64,000 nucleotides of DNA from Desulfotomaculaceae bacterium (GTDB lineage: Bacteria; Bacillota; Desulfotomaculia; Desulfotomaculales; Pelotomaculaceae): the NCBI GenBank assembly GCA_028696455.1, contig JAQVGZ010000001.1:34585-98584 (forward strand), written 5' to 3'. The position numbers were made by a program, and so were the translations under genes. The notes below the pieces were generated by a model, which worked only from the letters and a program-made list of their open reading frames with translations, was not told where the DNA came from and did not search any database. Each line of letters starts with the position of its first letter. The first letter of the stretch is position 1. Shown here one piece after another: positions 17,225 through 26,281 of the stretch.

Positions 17225-19921
17225 ATGTTTATTAAGAGTACGAGGGCAAAAACAAAGGCCTTAATAGTTTTAGTACTGGCATTATTAATGCTTTTTTCTC
17301 TGACAGGTCTGTCTTGTGCCCAGCCTATAGACATACAGGGACACTGGGCGGAGAGCGAAATCAGCAGTTGGGTGAGCAAAGGGTTTGTCACTGGTTATCA
17401 GGACGGAACATTCAAACCGGACAACAGTATTTCTAGAGCGGAATTCGTAACACTGGTCAACAGGTCCTTCGGTTTTACAAATTCCGCCAACACCAATTTT
17501 TCTGATGTTTTATCAACTGATTGGTTTGCTGGTGAGATCGCCAGAGCAAAAGCAGTCGGCTATGTATCCGGCTATGAGGACGGCACCTTTAGGCCTAATG
17601 CGGAAATCAGCCGGCAGGAGGTCGCCACCATGCTGGCCAGGATGTTAAAGCTGGAACCTTCGACAAATTTTGCTGCGGTCAGTAAATTCAAAGACGCAGG
17701 GGATATTCCCCAGTGGAGCAAAGGCTTTATTGACGCAGTCGTGTCCGGAGGACTGATGAACGGGTATCCTGACCTTACCTTCTTAGCGGGACAAGCCATT
17801 ACTCGTGCTGAAGCAGTTATTACATTAGATAAAGCGGTAACAACAAGTGGAAAGAGTATTACTATTCAGCCAGGAACACAAGGCCAAACTTCCGGCACGA
17901 ATAACTCAGGCGGCAGTGGTTCCCAAGCAGATAGTGACACTATAAACATCAGTAATATATTAGCTACAAACACCCTCGGTAAGTTTAAATTCGACACCGA
18001 CAAGGTGACCACGGTTTCGGAACTGGAGGGCAAAATCTTGGCTGACGGGATTGCTACCAAGACTTTTGCTAAAAGGGACACCGGTGAGGATGGTAAGGCC
18101 TGGAACTGCTTCATAGCGACTACGCCATATGAAAAAGACCGTGATTATGTAATAACCTGCCTAGACCCGTTTAAAATCAAAGGGGAGAACACTGTAAGGT
18201 GGTCAAGCTCAGAAGCTGCCCCGGCCGCCCTGAACGTTGCGGCAGAAGATGTTGGCAATAACGGGAACGGGTCTGACCTGGAAGTCAGCTTTGGCGGTCC
18301 GAAAGGGCAAAACACCCGAATAACTACTTATCGTATCATGGTAGTCAAATCGGACGATGCATCATCCTTCACCTTGTCTGCTGCCAATGACGTTTCATCG
18401 GGGAACTATACGACGGTAGAAAAAGAAATTGACAGAGAAAGTTATGTGAAAAAATTGTCTCCCAGTGCCAGGGACGTGGACGGGAAAACCATTACTACCG
18501 GCGTTGCTTATAAAGTATTCGTACTTTCGGTTGCCGACGGGTCCAATGCCAAGGTAAATGCGCTTTCTAAGCCTTCCAATGAAATCACTCTTATTGGTAA
18601 GTCAGGTGGCAGTGGCGGTGGCGGAGACGACGATACGCCTGAGGCGCCTGTTTATGTGAGCTCCGAGGTGACCACCAAGGGAGATGTGAGTATCACCTTT
18701 AGTAAAGAAATGGCCGATCCGTCCGGCAAACAGGCGCAGTTTGCCGTGACGGTGGACGGTGTTGAAAATGTGGTGACGGCGGTGCAATCCACCGATACGC
18801 CCGGTAAGATCAAACTGGTACTGACTACCAAGGTAACCGCCGGCCAGGTAGTGACTGTGACATACACCAAGGGTGTGGACAACGCCAGCCGGGTTAAGTC
18901 ATCAGATGGTGGCGTGCTGGATTCCTTCGGGCCTGAGGTAGTAACGAACAAGCTTTCCGGGGTGGTGCCTGTATACGTGAGCTCTGAGGTGACCACCAAG
19001 GGAGATGTGAGTATCACCTTTAGTAAAGAAATGGCCGATCCGTCCGGCAAACAGGCGCAGTTTACCGTGACGGTGGACGGTGTTGAAAATGTGGTGACAG
19101 CAGTGCAGTCCACCGATACACCCAGCAAAATCAAACTGGTGCTAACCACCAAAGTGACCGGTGATCAGGCGGTAACCGTGACATACACTAAGGGTATAGA
19201 TGATGCCGGACAGATCAAGTCGGCGGACGGTGGCGTGCTGGATTCCTTTGGGCCTGTGTCAGTAGGGGACAACCTTCCGGGGGCGGCGCCTGTCTACGTG
19301 AGCTCCGAGGTGACCACCAAGGGAGATGTAAGTATCACCTTTAATAAGGATATGGCGGATCCTGCCGGCAAGCAGGCGCAGTTTGCCGTCACTGTGGACG
19401 GTATTGAAAATGTAGTGACCGCCGTACAATCCACAGAAACACCCAACAAAATCAAACTGGTGTTGACCACCAAAGTAACCGGTGATCAGGCGGTAACCGT
19501 TACATACACCAGGGGCGCCGATAACGCTAGCCAGGTTAAGTCGGCAGACGGTGGCGTGCTGGAGTCTTTTGGGCCTGAGGCAGTGACGAACAACCTTCCG
19601 GGGGCAGCGCCTGTTTATGTAAGCGCTGAGGTGACCAATAAGGGAGATGTGAGCATTTTATTCGACAAGGATATGGCGGACCCCGCCGGCAAGCAGGCGC
19701 AGTTTGTTGTAACTGTGGACGGTGTTGAAAATGTTGTTACTGAGGTGCAATCCACTAATACACCCAATAAGATCAAACTGGTGCTAACCACCAAAGTCAC
19801 CGGCAGCCACGCCGTGACCCTGGCATACACCAAGGGCGCCGATGACGCTAGCCAGGTTAAATCGGTTGATGGTGGCGTGCTGGAATCTTTCGGGCCAGTG
19901 GAAGTGTCGAACAATTCATAG
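17225..19921 (+). CDS. S-layer (SLH) protein with four 107-residue Ig-like repeats
   Basis: 898-residue secreted protein. Signal peptide ends ~SCAQ. Three SLH domains lie at ~30-210 (HWAESEISSWVSKGFVTGY..., WFAGEIARAKAVGYVSGY, WSKGFIDAVVSGGLMNGY) for anchoring to secondary cell-wall polymer. A unique middle with an FN3-like part follows, then a Gly/Asp linker and four tandem Big/Ig-like repeats starting VYVSSEVTTKGDVSITF. The ORF track begins at TTG 17198; AAGGGGG just before ATG 17225 makes 17225 the better start. Followed after 12 bp by the Big_5 protein. Function likely structural or ligand display. Confidence 0.85.
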   Translation: MFIKSTRAKTKALIVLVLALLMLFSLTGLSCAQPIDIQGHWAESEISSWVSKGFVTGYQDGTFKPDNSISRAEFVTLVNRSFGFTNSANTNFSDVLSTDWFAGEIARAKAVGYVSGYEDGTFRPNAEISRQEVATMLARMLKLEPSTNFAAVSKFKDAGDIPQWSKGFIDAVVSGGLMNGYPDLTFLAGQAITRAEAVITLDKAVTTSGKSITIQPGTQGQTSGTNNSGGSGSQADSDTINISNILATNTLGKFKFDTDKVTTVSELEGKILADGIATKTFAKRDTGEDGKAWNCFIATTPYEKDRDYVITCLDPFKIKGENTVRWSSSEAAPAALNVAAEDVGNNGNGSDLEVSFGGPKGQNTRITTYRIMVVKSDDASSFTLSAANDVSSGNYTTVEKEIDRESYVKKLSPSARDVDGKTITTGVAYKVFVLSVADGSNAKVNALSKPSNEITLIGKSGGSGGGGDDDTPEAPVYVSSEVTTKGDVSITFSKEMADPSGKQAQFAVTVDGVENVVTAVQSTDTPGKIKLVLTTKVTAGQVVTVTYTKGVDNASRVKSSDGGVLDSFGPEVVTNKLSGVVPVYVSSEVTTKGDVSITFSKEMADPSGKQAQFTVTVDGVENVVTAVQSTDTPSKIKLVLTTKVTGDQAVTVTYTKGIDDAGQIKSADGGVLDSFGPVSVGDNLPGAAPVYVSSEVTTKGDVSITFNKDMADPAGKQAQFAVTVDGIENVVTAVQSTETPNKIKLVLTTKVTGDQAVTVTYTRGADNASQVKSADGGVLESFGPEAVTNNLPGAAPVYVSAEVTNKGDVSILFDKDMADPAGKQAQFVVTVDGVENVVTEVQSTNTPNKIKLVLTTKVTGSHAVTLAYTKGADDASQVKSVDGGVLESFGPVEVSNNS
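18650..19918 (+). repeat. Four tandem 321-bp coding repeats in the SLH protein
   Basis: Units begin at 18650, 18971, 19292 and 19613, each exactly 321 bp (107 codons), the last slightly short. Units 1 and 2 share long identical DNA stretches, including the block coding ITFSKEMADPSGKQAQF. Recent expansion or ongoing homogenization is likely. Confidence 0.85.
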
Positions 19922-19933
19922 GAGGTTCATAAC

Positions 19934-20773
19934 TTGCTTAAATTCATTAGTAAAAAATTTTTGGCTATGTCGTTGGTATTAATGCTGTCCTTGCTGACTG
20001 CTTTACCGGCGCTGGCCGGAGACGGAGACGGAACTGGGGGCGGCAAAGGAGACTCCTTAAGACTGGTTTCATCAACTCCAGCCAGCGGGCAGCAGAATGT
20101 TTCACTTCCTGTGGAAATCCATCTCACCTTCAATAAAAACGTAGTAAATATGACTGTCAGCGATATTAACCAGAAATGCTTCAGCCTTTACACCGCTGCG
20201 GGAAGCGCTGTCCCCATTGAAGTAGTGTTGGCTGACGACCAGGTTGAGCCCGAGAAGAAGAGAGACATATCATTAAAGCCTCTGCGGAGCCTGCAGCCAG
20301 GCACTGAGTATGTAGTAAGAATAGCGCCGGAATTAAAGTCCAAAAGCGGCGTCACTTTAGGAAGTGAAGTTTCTATTGCCTTTACAACCGCGGCAGCTGA
20401 TATCGGGAGCTCCGGCGGTGACGGGCCAGCGGTACAGCCTTCTGGTACTGCGGAGCAGGGAGTAACAGAGCCGGCCCCGGCAGTTGTTGGTGACAACAGT
20501 TTTAGCAGCAACGGGCAAAATTCAAATCCACCGGTTGCGGGTGCTGTAACCCAGCAGGAAACTGTGCCAGACGCCCCTACGGTTGATAATACGACTGCTG
20601 ACAATAACACACCCGCGGATACGGAAACGCCTGCCGCAGCCCATGATACAGAGCAAGCTTCGGCATCTGTACAAACCCCGGGACAGAGTATGAATAAAGG
20701 AATATTACTGGCACTGGGACTGGCCTTGGTTGCAGGGGCAGGCGGATATGTATACATGCGCAAAAGAAAATAA
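19934..20773 (+). CDS. Big_5-domain surface protein with C-terminal membrane anchor
   Basis: 279 residues. Signal peptide ends ALA. One Big_5/SbsA Ig-like domain (~35-150: STPASGQQNVSLPVEIHLTF ... PGTEYVVRIAPELKSKSGVTL). A long Pro/Thr/Ala/Asn-rich low-complexity stalk follows, then a C-terminal transmembrane helix GILLALGLALVAGAGGYVYM ending RKRK. TTG start with GGAGGT seven bases upstream. No LPXTG sortase motif. Its Ig domain is closest to that of the 14293 LysM protein. It sits between the SLH gene and the FecCD importer and may help present substrate at the membrane (inference). Confidence 0.75.
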   Translation: MLKFISKKFLAMSLVLMLSLLTALPALAGDGDGTGGGKGDSLRLVSSTPASGQQNVSLPVEIHLTFNKNVVNMTVSDINQKCFSLYTAAGSAVPIEVVLADDQVEPEKKRDISLKPLRSLQPGTEYVVRIAPELKSKSGVTLGSEVSIAFTTAAADIGSSGGDGPAVQPSGTAEQGVTEPAPAVVGDNSFSSNGQNSNPPVAGAVTQQETVPDAPTVDNTTADNNTPADTETPAAAHDTEQASASVQTPGQSMNKGILLALGLALVAGAGGYVYMRKRK

Positions 20774-20801
20774 CAGTTAGTTAAGAAGGCAGAGGTGAAT
20801 A

Positions 20802-21809
20802 GTGACGAAGAAGAAGCTGATTTATATTATATTGTTTTTGGCCCCCTTTGCCTTTATCTTTCTTTCCCTGTTTGTAGGCAGGTATCCGCTGTCTGTACCG
20901 GAGGTAGCCCGAATCCTGTGGGGTAAATTGATTTTTAGCGCATGGGGCTTGCAGGATATATCCACAACCATCGTTTGGGATATCAGACTGCCCCGGGCTA
21001 TCCTGGGCGCTCTGGTGGGCGGGTCGCTTGCCGTCAGCGGAGCCGCCTTTCAAGGGTTGTTCCGCAATCCTCTGGTGAGTTCCGGCATTCTGGGTGTCAG
21101 CTCGGGGGCCGGCTTCGGGGCTGCCCTGGCGATTCTGCTGTTCAATACAACTTCATATATTTATATCTTTGCTTTTTGTTTCGGGGGGATGGCTGTTTTA
21201 TTTAGTTTTTTGATTGGAAAGATTTACAATACAACTCCGACCATCATGCTGGTTTTAGGCGGAGTGATTGTATCTTCTGTTTTCTCTGCCTTAATTTCCT
21301 TTGCCAAATACGTGGCAGACCCTTATAATCAACTGCCGGCTATTACATTTTGGCTGATGGGAAGCCTGGCCTCGGCCCGCTACCAGGATATTATGGTGGC
21401 GGGTGTTCCAATGTTGCTGGGAATAGCAGGTCTTATCGCCGTCCGGTGGCGGATCAATATTCTGTCCATGGGCGATAGGGAAGCCCATACCCTGGGTTTA
21501 AATACAGCGCTCAGCAAAGGTATAGTAGTTATCTGCGCCACCCTGGCCACAGCCGGAGCTGTCTGTGTCAGCGGCATTATTGGATGGGTGGGACTGGTGA
21601 TTCCTCATATCGGGCGCATGCTGGTAGGTAATGATAATAAGATATTAATACCCACGAGTTTAGCTCTCGGCGCCTGTTTCTTAATCCTTGTGGACAACCT
21701 GGGAAGAGTGATCAGTGGCTCGGAAATACCCCTGGGTATCCTTACCGCTCTGGTAGGGGGACCGTTCTTTGTTTACCTGCTGAAAAAAACGAAGGGGGGA
21801 GGCTGGTAA
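20802..21809 (+). CDS. FecCD/BtuC-type ABC importer permease
   Basis: 335 residues, about ten hydrophobic helices. Family blocks seen: IRLPRAILGALVGGSLAVSGAAFQGLFRNPL, SSGAGFGAALAI, GWVGLVIPHIGRMLVG and the C-terminal GGPFFVYLLKK. GTG start with AGAGGTGA upstream. The class imports iron-siderophores, cobalamin and haem, and the MolB branch imports molybdate/tungstate. With the ATPase at 21812 and binding protein at 22671 it forms a full system. The specific substrate cannot be read from the permease. Confidence 0.9.
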   Translation: MTKKKLIYIILFLAPFAFIFLSLFVGRYPLSVPEVARILWGKLIFSAWGLQDISTTIVWDIRLPRAILGALVGGSLAVSGAAFQGLFRNPLVSSGILGVSSGAGFGAALAILLFNTTSYIYIFAFCFGGMAVLFSFLIGKIYNTTPTIMLVLGGVIVSSVFSALISFAKYVADPYNQLPAITFWLMGSLASARYQDIMVAGVPMLLGIAGLIAVRWRINILSMGDREAHTLGLNTALSKGIVVICATLATAGAVCVSGIIGWVGLVIPHIGRMLVGNDNKILIPTSLALGACFLILVDNLGRVISGSEIPLGILTALVGGPFFVYLLKKTKGGGW

Positions 21810-21811
21810 TA

Positions 21812-22645
21812 TTGCCTTTAGTTGAAGTGAGTAACGCCGGCTTTGGTTATAACGGGCGGGCAATTTTTAAAAATATCAATCTAGAGGTAAGGGAAGGAGA
21901 GGTTTTCTGTATTGTTGGTCCCAACGGGTGCGGAAAAACTACCTTTTTGGATTGCCTCCTGGGATTACTGAAGTTGGATCAAGGCGATATCCTGCTGGGA
22001 GGAAGAAATATAAAAACTATTCGCCCGCCCGATGTCGCCAAAGTACTGGCTTATGTGCCCCAGTCTCATCAAAAAACCTTTCCTTATACAGTGATGGAAA
22101 TAGTCTTGATGGGGCGGGCTTCCTACACGGGAATTTTTAGTTCCCCGTCTCCCGCAGACATTAGTATTGCCGAAGAAGCCCTCGCAATAGTCGGTTTACA
22201 GGAATACAGGAACAGGCCTTATACGCAGTTGAGCGGCGGAGAAGGGCAATTGGTAATGATTGCCAGGGCGCTGGCGCAAAAGACCCCCGTGATCATCATG
22301 GACGAGCCCACCGCACACCTGGATTTCAAGCACGAGTTGACTGTTTTGGAAACCATGGTGCAGTTGGTCCGGAATACGGGCAAGTCTGTAATCATGGCGA
22401 CACACTTCCCGAACCACGCCTTCTATTTCGAAAACAATGACGTACCGACATCCGTGGCACTCATGGATAAGCTGACTTTTTCGGTTATTGGCAGACCTGG
22501 GGAGGTTTTATCGGAAAAAAATTTGAAGTCACTCTATAGAATTAATGCCAGGGTGGTATCCTACCAGCTTGATCATAACACCGAAGTAAAGCAGATTATA
22601 CCGATTAGTACGCTGTATAGCAAGGAAAGTGAAAGGGTGAACTAA
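21812..22645 (+). CDS. FecE/BtuD-type ABC importer ATPase
   Basis: 277 residues. Walker A GPNGCGKTT, Q-loop YVPQSHQK, signature LSGGEGQLV (normally LSGGE.Q), Walker B VIIMDEPTAHLD, switch His ATHFP. TTG start 2 bp after the permease stop. It drives the importer formed with the genes on either side. Confidence 0.88.
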   Translation: MPLVEVSNAGFGYNGRAIFKNINLEVREGEVFCIVGPNGCGKTTFLDCLLGLLKLDQGDILLGGRNIKTIRPPDVAKVLAYVPQSHQKTFPYTVMEIVLMGRASYTGIFSSPSPADISIAEEALAIVGLQEYRNRPYTQLSGGEGQLVMIARALAQKTPVIIMDEPTAHLDFKHELTVLETMVQLVRNTGKSVIMATHFPNHAFYFENNDVPTSVALMDKLTFSVIGRPGEVLSEKNLKSLYRINARVVSYQLDHNTEVKQIIPISTLYSKESERVN

Positions 22646-22670
22646 CATAAGCAATCACAAAGCTTCCAAA

Positions 22671-23771
22671 GTGATTTGTATAATTTTGCTGTTAATGCTG
22701 CTGGTTGGCTTGCTGGCAGCAGGTTGTGCGAAAAATGAAACGGTGGTTGATACTCCGGCAGATTCTATTAAGGACACAGGCTTTGTAACAGTTACCGACT
22801 TTATCGGGCGTCAGGTAAAAGTTCCTGATCAAGTGGAAAGAATTGGTTGCCTATATGCCTATACCGGGCACGTGGTTACAATGCTTGGTAGAGGGTCTGA
22901 TATTGTGGCCGTTGTGGAAGGTCTCAAGAGGGATGTCATGATGACGGAGATGTCCCCAGGTATTAAGGACGCAGTAGTGCCTTCTGCGGAAGGGGCGATC
23001 AATATCGAGGAATTGATCAAAGCAGACCCCGATCTAGTATTTATCAGGAACGAGACTGCTCAGAGTGAAGGGGAAATTGAGAAGCTGGAGAAAAGCGGCA
23101 TCCCATACCTGGTTGTTGATTATCGAAACATTAAGGAGCAGATGTATACCATAGAAATGATCGGAAAGGCGATTGGTGCGCACGAACAGGCAAAAGAGTA
23201 CAACGATTATTACCAGCACTGTATTGACCTGGTTCAGGCAAGAGTCGCCGGCATTCCAGAAAAAGAAAGGGTCACGGTTTACCACTCTGTCAACGAAGCC
23301 ACCCGGACGGACGCCAAGGACACCTTGCCGGCAGATTGGTTAAAAGTGGCCGGGGTAAATAATGTTTCTATTAATGAGAACTTAAAGTTGCTGGGAAACA
23401 AGTATTTTGCCAGCCTGGAGCAGATATTGATGTGGGATCCGGAAGTCATCCTGGCAAACGAAGCGGGTGTTGCCGATTATATGATGACCAATAGGCAGTG
23501 GTCGGCGTTAAGGGCGGTAAAGAACAACAAGGTTTACCAGATGCCTAACGGTGTGTCTCGCTGGGGTCATCCCGGCTCGCTGGAAACTCCGCTGGCTATA
23601 TTATGGACGGCAAAGACTATATATCCGGACCGTTTTACCGACTTGGACATGGTTGCGGAAACAAAAACATTTTATAAGGATTATTTCCGTTATGAAGTCT
23701 CTGATGATGAAGTGGCTAGTATCTTGAGCGGTGTCGGCATGAGAGCAAAAAAAGAAGGAAAGCGAATATAA
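22671..23771 (+). CDS. Periplasmic-binding-protein-type lipoprotein (TroA/FepB family)
   Basis: 366 residues from the first standard start (GTG). Lipobox LLAAGC at ~residues 14-19 places it on the outer membrane face as a lipoprotein. The TroA/FepB-like fold shows as TDFIGRQVKVPDQVERIGCL, IEELIKADPDLVFIRNE and MWDPEVILANE. With GTG 22671 the signal peptide lacks its positive n-region and there is no good Shine-Dalgarno. Reading from ATA 22647, six bases after AGGGTGA, gives SNHKASK before the hydrophobic core, so an AUA start is plausible. Part of the importer with 20802 and 21812. Candidate ligands: molybdate/tungstate, ferric chelate or corrinoid. Confidence 0.82.
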   Translation: MICIILLLMLLVGLLAAGCAKNETVVDTPADSIKDTGFVTVTDFIGRQVKVPDQVERIGCLYAYTGHVVTMLGRGSDIVAVVEGLKRDVMMTEMSPGIKDAVVPSAEGAINIEELIKADPDLVFIRNETAQSEGEIEKLEKSGIPYLVVDYRNIKEQMYTIEMIGKAIGAHEQAKEYNDYYQHCIDLVQARVAGIPEKERVTVYHSVNEATRTDAKDTLPADWLKVAGVNNVSINENLKLLGNKYFASLEQILMWDPEVILANEAGVADYMMTNRQWSALRAVKNNKVYQMPNGVSRWGHPGSLETPLAILWTAKTIYPDRFTDLDMVAETKTFYKDYFRYEVSDDEVASILSGVGMRAKKEGKRI

Positions 23772-24202
23772 TATCCATATTTGGCCGTAAATATATTATT
23801 ATGTCTGGCGCCAAGAAAGGTTGGACTTACTGTAGACAATAATCAAAGCCGCCTGAACAAAGCAACGGACGGGGTTGCTCTGACGGCGGCTGACGATCCT
23901 CTTTCCACCAGTAAAAGCGATCTGGATAACCGGATAATCGAGCTATGCATAATGCTACGATACCAATTCAGCTGTGGATTTGACGGGCGAAAGAGCATCT
24001 ATTGGTATTATGCACCAATTAAAGGGATTCTAAACAGCTTCCCTGTAAGTTTGCTTAATACCATAATTGACTGGTAAGGAAAATATATGTAGAATTTAAG
24101 CATATTATAAAGACGGAAGTGAGATTATTAGTAATGTTCTACCAGCCTGAGTTTAATCTCTTATGTGCTTCTACGGTTTCAGTAAAGGAGAGCTGATGCT
24201 AT
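23772..24202. other. 431-bp gap with no supported gene
   Basis: Contains a 98-codon ORF at 23781-24077 without a Shine-Dalgarno or recognisable family. A stretch NKATDGVALTAADDP is vaguely reminiscent of a flagellin-type N-terminus, so a decayed fragment is possible but unsupported. No terminator or RNA seen. Confidence 0.3.
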
Positions 24203-25372
24203 ATGGATTTTGATGCGCCATACTCCAGAAGAGGTAGTTATTCCGTTAAACATGATGGCCTGGCGGAAAAATTTGGCCTGACCGGTGAAGAGTGGCTGCC
24301 TTTATGGGTTGCTGATATGGATTTTCCCTCACCCCAGGTGGTTAAAGATGCTATTATCAAGCGTGCTGAACAGGGCGCTTATGGTTATGTGGGGGGCTAC
24401 CAGTCCCAATATAAAGATATAGTATATGCCTGGTTTGCTGGCAGGCAGGGCATACAGGTAGATAGAAAGGCTTTTTTAGTGAATGATACCATAGTTGCTG
24501 GCATAAACCGGATGATTAGAGCTTTTAGTCAAAAGGGCGACAAGGTGATTATTCAAACACCGGTATATCCACCTTTTCATTATGCAGTGATCAACAATGA
24601 AAGAGAGCTGGTTTATAATCCACTTAAAAAAACAGCAACAGGTTACGAGATGGATTATGATGATTTAGTCGCCAAGATTGATAGCAGGTGTAAGCTTCTG
24701 ATTTTTTGCAGCCCGCATAATCCGGTGGGTAGGGTGTGGCGCCTGGAGGAACTGAAAAAGTTATGGGAAATTTGTTATCAGCATAATATCTTAATTATAT
24801 CCGATGAAGCTCACGCTGATATTGTGTACAGCGGGCATAAGCATATTAATTTTCTGAATGTAGCTTCACAGGTCAAAGAAAGGGTGATTGTTTGCACATC
24901 ACCCCATAAAACTTTCAATATGGCAGGCTTACAAATATCCAATTTGATTATTCCCAATGAGCATTTGCGCCATGCCTATGCCAGGATGTTGTTAAGAGAG
25001 GCCTATCCCAAGCCAAATATATTTGCCCTGGTAGCATGTATGGCGGCATATGGCAAGGCTGCGCCGTGGCTAGAGGAGTTACTTGTTTATTTAGAGGCAA
25101 ACCGGGATTTTATTGCCGAATACTTAGCGCAGGAAATACCTCAAATAGGCTATGATAAACCAGAGGGCACTTTTTTGGCCTGGCTGGATTTTAGTGCCTT
25201 CGGGCTGACGGGGGAAAAACTGCGGGAGCTAATTTTAAAGAAGGCCAGGGTTGTGCTAAATGATGGTGCAGTTTTTGGAGTAGAGGGAAATTCTTTTATG
25301 CGACTAAACTTTGCATGCCCCAGAGCGCAAATTGAAATAGCCTTGGAGCGGATTAAAAAAGCATTGTCTTAA
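24203..25372 (+). CDS. MalY/PatB-type PLP-dependent C-S lyase or aminotransferase
   Basis: 389 residues, fold-type I PLP enzyme. N-terminal LPLWVADMDFPSP is the hallmark of the MalY/PatB cystathionine beta-lyase branch. Other blocks: NPVGRVW, SDEAHADIVYSGHKH (PLP-binding Asp), SPHKTFNMAGLQ (lysine that binds PLP) and the C-terminal FMRLNFACPR with the carboxylate-binding Arg. Reaction: cleavage of cystathionine/cysteine C-S bonds, or transamination. ATG start with AAAGGAGA upstream. It forms a two-gene unit with 25390 (17-bp gap). Not obviously tied to its neighbours. Confidence 0.85.
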   Translation: MDFDAPYSRRGSYSVKHDGLAEKFGLTGEEWLPLWVADMDFPSPQVVKDAIIKRAEQGAYGYVGGYQSQYKDIVYAWFAGRQGIQVDRKAFLVNDTIVAGINRMIRAFSQKGDKVIIQTPVYPPFHYAVINNERELVYNPLKKTATGYEMDYDDLVAKIDSRCKLLIFCSPHNPVGRVWRLEELKKLWEICYQHNILIISDEAHADIVYSGHKHINFLNVASQVKERVIVCTSPHKTFNMAGLQISNLIIPNEHLRHAYARMLLREAYPKPNIFALVACMAAYGKAAPWLEELLVYLEANRDFIAEYLAQEIPQIGYDKPEGTFLAWLDFSAFGLTGEKLRELILKKARVVLNDGAVFGVEGNSFMRLNFACPRAQIEIALERIKKALS

Positions 25373-25389
25373 TTATATGGAGGTAAACA

Positions 25390-25911
25390 ATGTCATTATA
25401 TCGGTTTTCCGGCAGAACACCGGTAATAGGTACAGGAAGTTATGTGAGTGAGTTGGCTATGGTCATTGGTGATGTTAAGATTGGTGACAATTGCTACATT
25501 GGACACGGAGCTATTCTCAGGGGTGATTATGGAACTATCGAAATAGGCCCGGGCACTGCCATAGAGGAGGGTACTATTGTCCATGCCCCGCCTGGCGGTA
25601 CCTGCCGGATTGGCAGGAGTGTCACGGTTGGACATGGTGCGATAGTACATGCCGAAGATATTGGAGACTATGCGTTAATTGGTATGGGCGCAATAATAAG
25701 CCTCCATGCCAGAGTTGGTAATTGGGCTATTGTGGCTGAGGGAAGTGTGGTAAAAAGTAAACAGTGTATTTCCGAAAAAGTAGTTGTAACCGGGAACCCG
25801 GCCCGTATTGCCAGAAGTATTGAGCCTAAGGATATAGAATTTTTAACAGGTGCAAAACAGCTTTATGTGGATCTAGCTCATCAATACTTAAGAGAAGGGA
25901 AGGAAAAATAG
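25390..25911 (+). CDS. Gamma-carbonic-anhydrase-like left-handed beta-helix protein
   Basis: 173 residues of hexapeptide repeats (IGDVKIGDNCYIGHGAILRGD, IGPGTAIEEGTIVHA, IGRSVTVGHGAIVHA). The three zinc histidines expected of gamma carbonic anhydrases are present in IVHAP, VGHG and IVHA. The C-terminal helix (ARIARSIEPKDIEFL...) matches PaaY/YrdA-type proteins. Trimeric, cytoplasmic. Activity as carbonic anhydrase or as a CoA-thioester accessory protein cannot be told apart. ATG with GGAGG nearby. Confidence 0.85.
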   Translation: MSLYRFSGRTPVIGTGSYVSELAMVIGDVKIGDNCYIGHGAILRGDYGTIEIGPGTAIEEGTIVHAPPGGTCRIGRSVTVGHGAIVHAEDIGDYALIGMGAIISLHARVGNWAIVAEGSVVKSKQCISEKVVVTGNPARIARSIEPKDIEFLTGAKQLYVDLAHQYLREGKEK

Positions 25912-25965
25912 GGAGGGCTTCTGGAAAAGTTGATTTGCTGACAGGTGATTTACCAATTAAATAGG

Positions 25966-26275
25966 ATTACTCTAATAGTGTTAGGAATAATTGTTTTTAA
26001 GTCATTTTGTAATTTGTTTAAGTGGACATAAAAAAATAGCACAGAGGATTAGAAAAAGAACGGTTAGGATTAATGGAGTTAACCTAAAAGTGTTAGCGAT
26101 ATTTAGAATATTCCACCTTTATGTACTAGTTATTTTAAGGATATAAAGAGCGCTATAAAAATGAGGTGAGCGTCAAAAGAATTAACCTGAAAGTGTGAAG
26201 AATATTTAGAATTTTCATTCTTGACAAACATTTCTTTGTTTGTTAATGTGAACATAAATAAATACATAGAGGGGA
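25966..26275 (+). repeat. Three degenerate leader repeats upstream of bamB-1
   Basis: The motif ttaacctaaaagtgttagcgatatttagaat recurs, more or less degenerate, at ~25966, ~26079 and ~26182, i.e. at ~103-113 bp spacing. The first and third are each followed by gtttaagtggacataaa...agagg-like sequence, the third supplying the real RBS of bamB-1; the second is followed by a weaker version. It looks like an old triplication of a promoter/leader unit. No gene lies in this 370-bp gap. Confidence 0.55.
26221..26249 (+). promoter_or_regulatory. Predicted sigma-A promoter of bam module 1
   Basis: TTGACA at 26221-26226, 17-bp spacer, TAATGT at 26244-26249, placing transcription start ~26 nt before the bamB-1 ATG. 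This is the last of the repeated leader units. Confidence 0.6.
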
Positions 26276-26281
26276 TTGAAG

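Noticed and set aside
18650-19918. CRISPR-like repeat array
   Set aside because: The repeats are 321-bp coding units in one reading frame, not short repeats with spacers; no cas genes present.
23781-24077. 98-residue ORF after the importer lipoprotein
   Set aside because: No RBS. The flagellin-like look of one short segment is too weak to call a gene or pseudogene.
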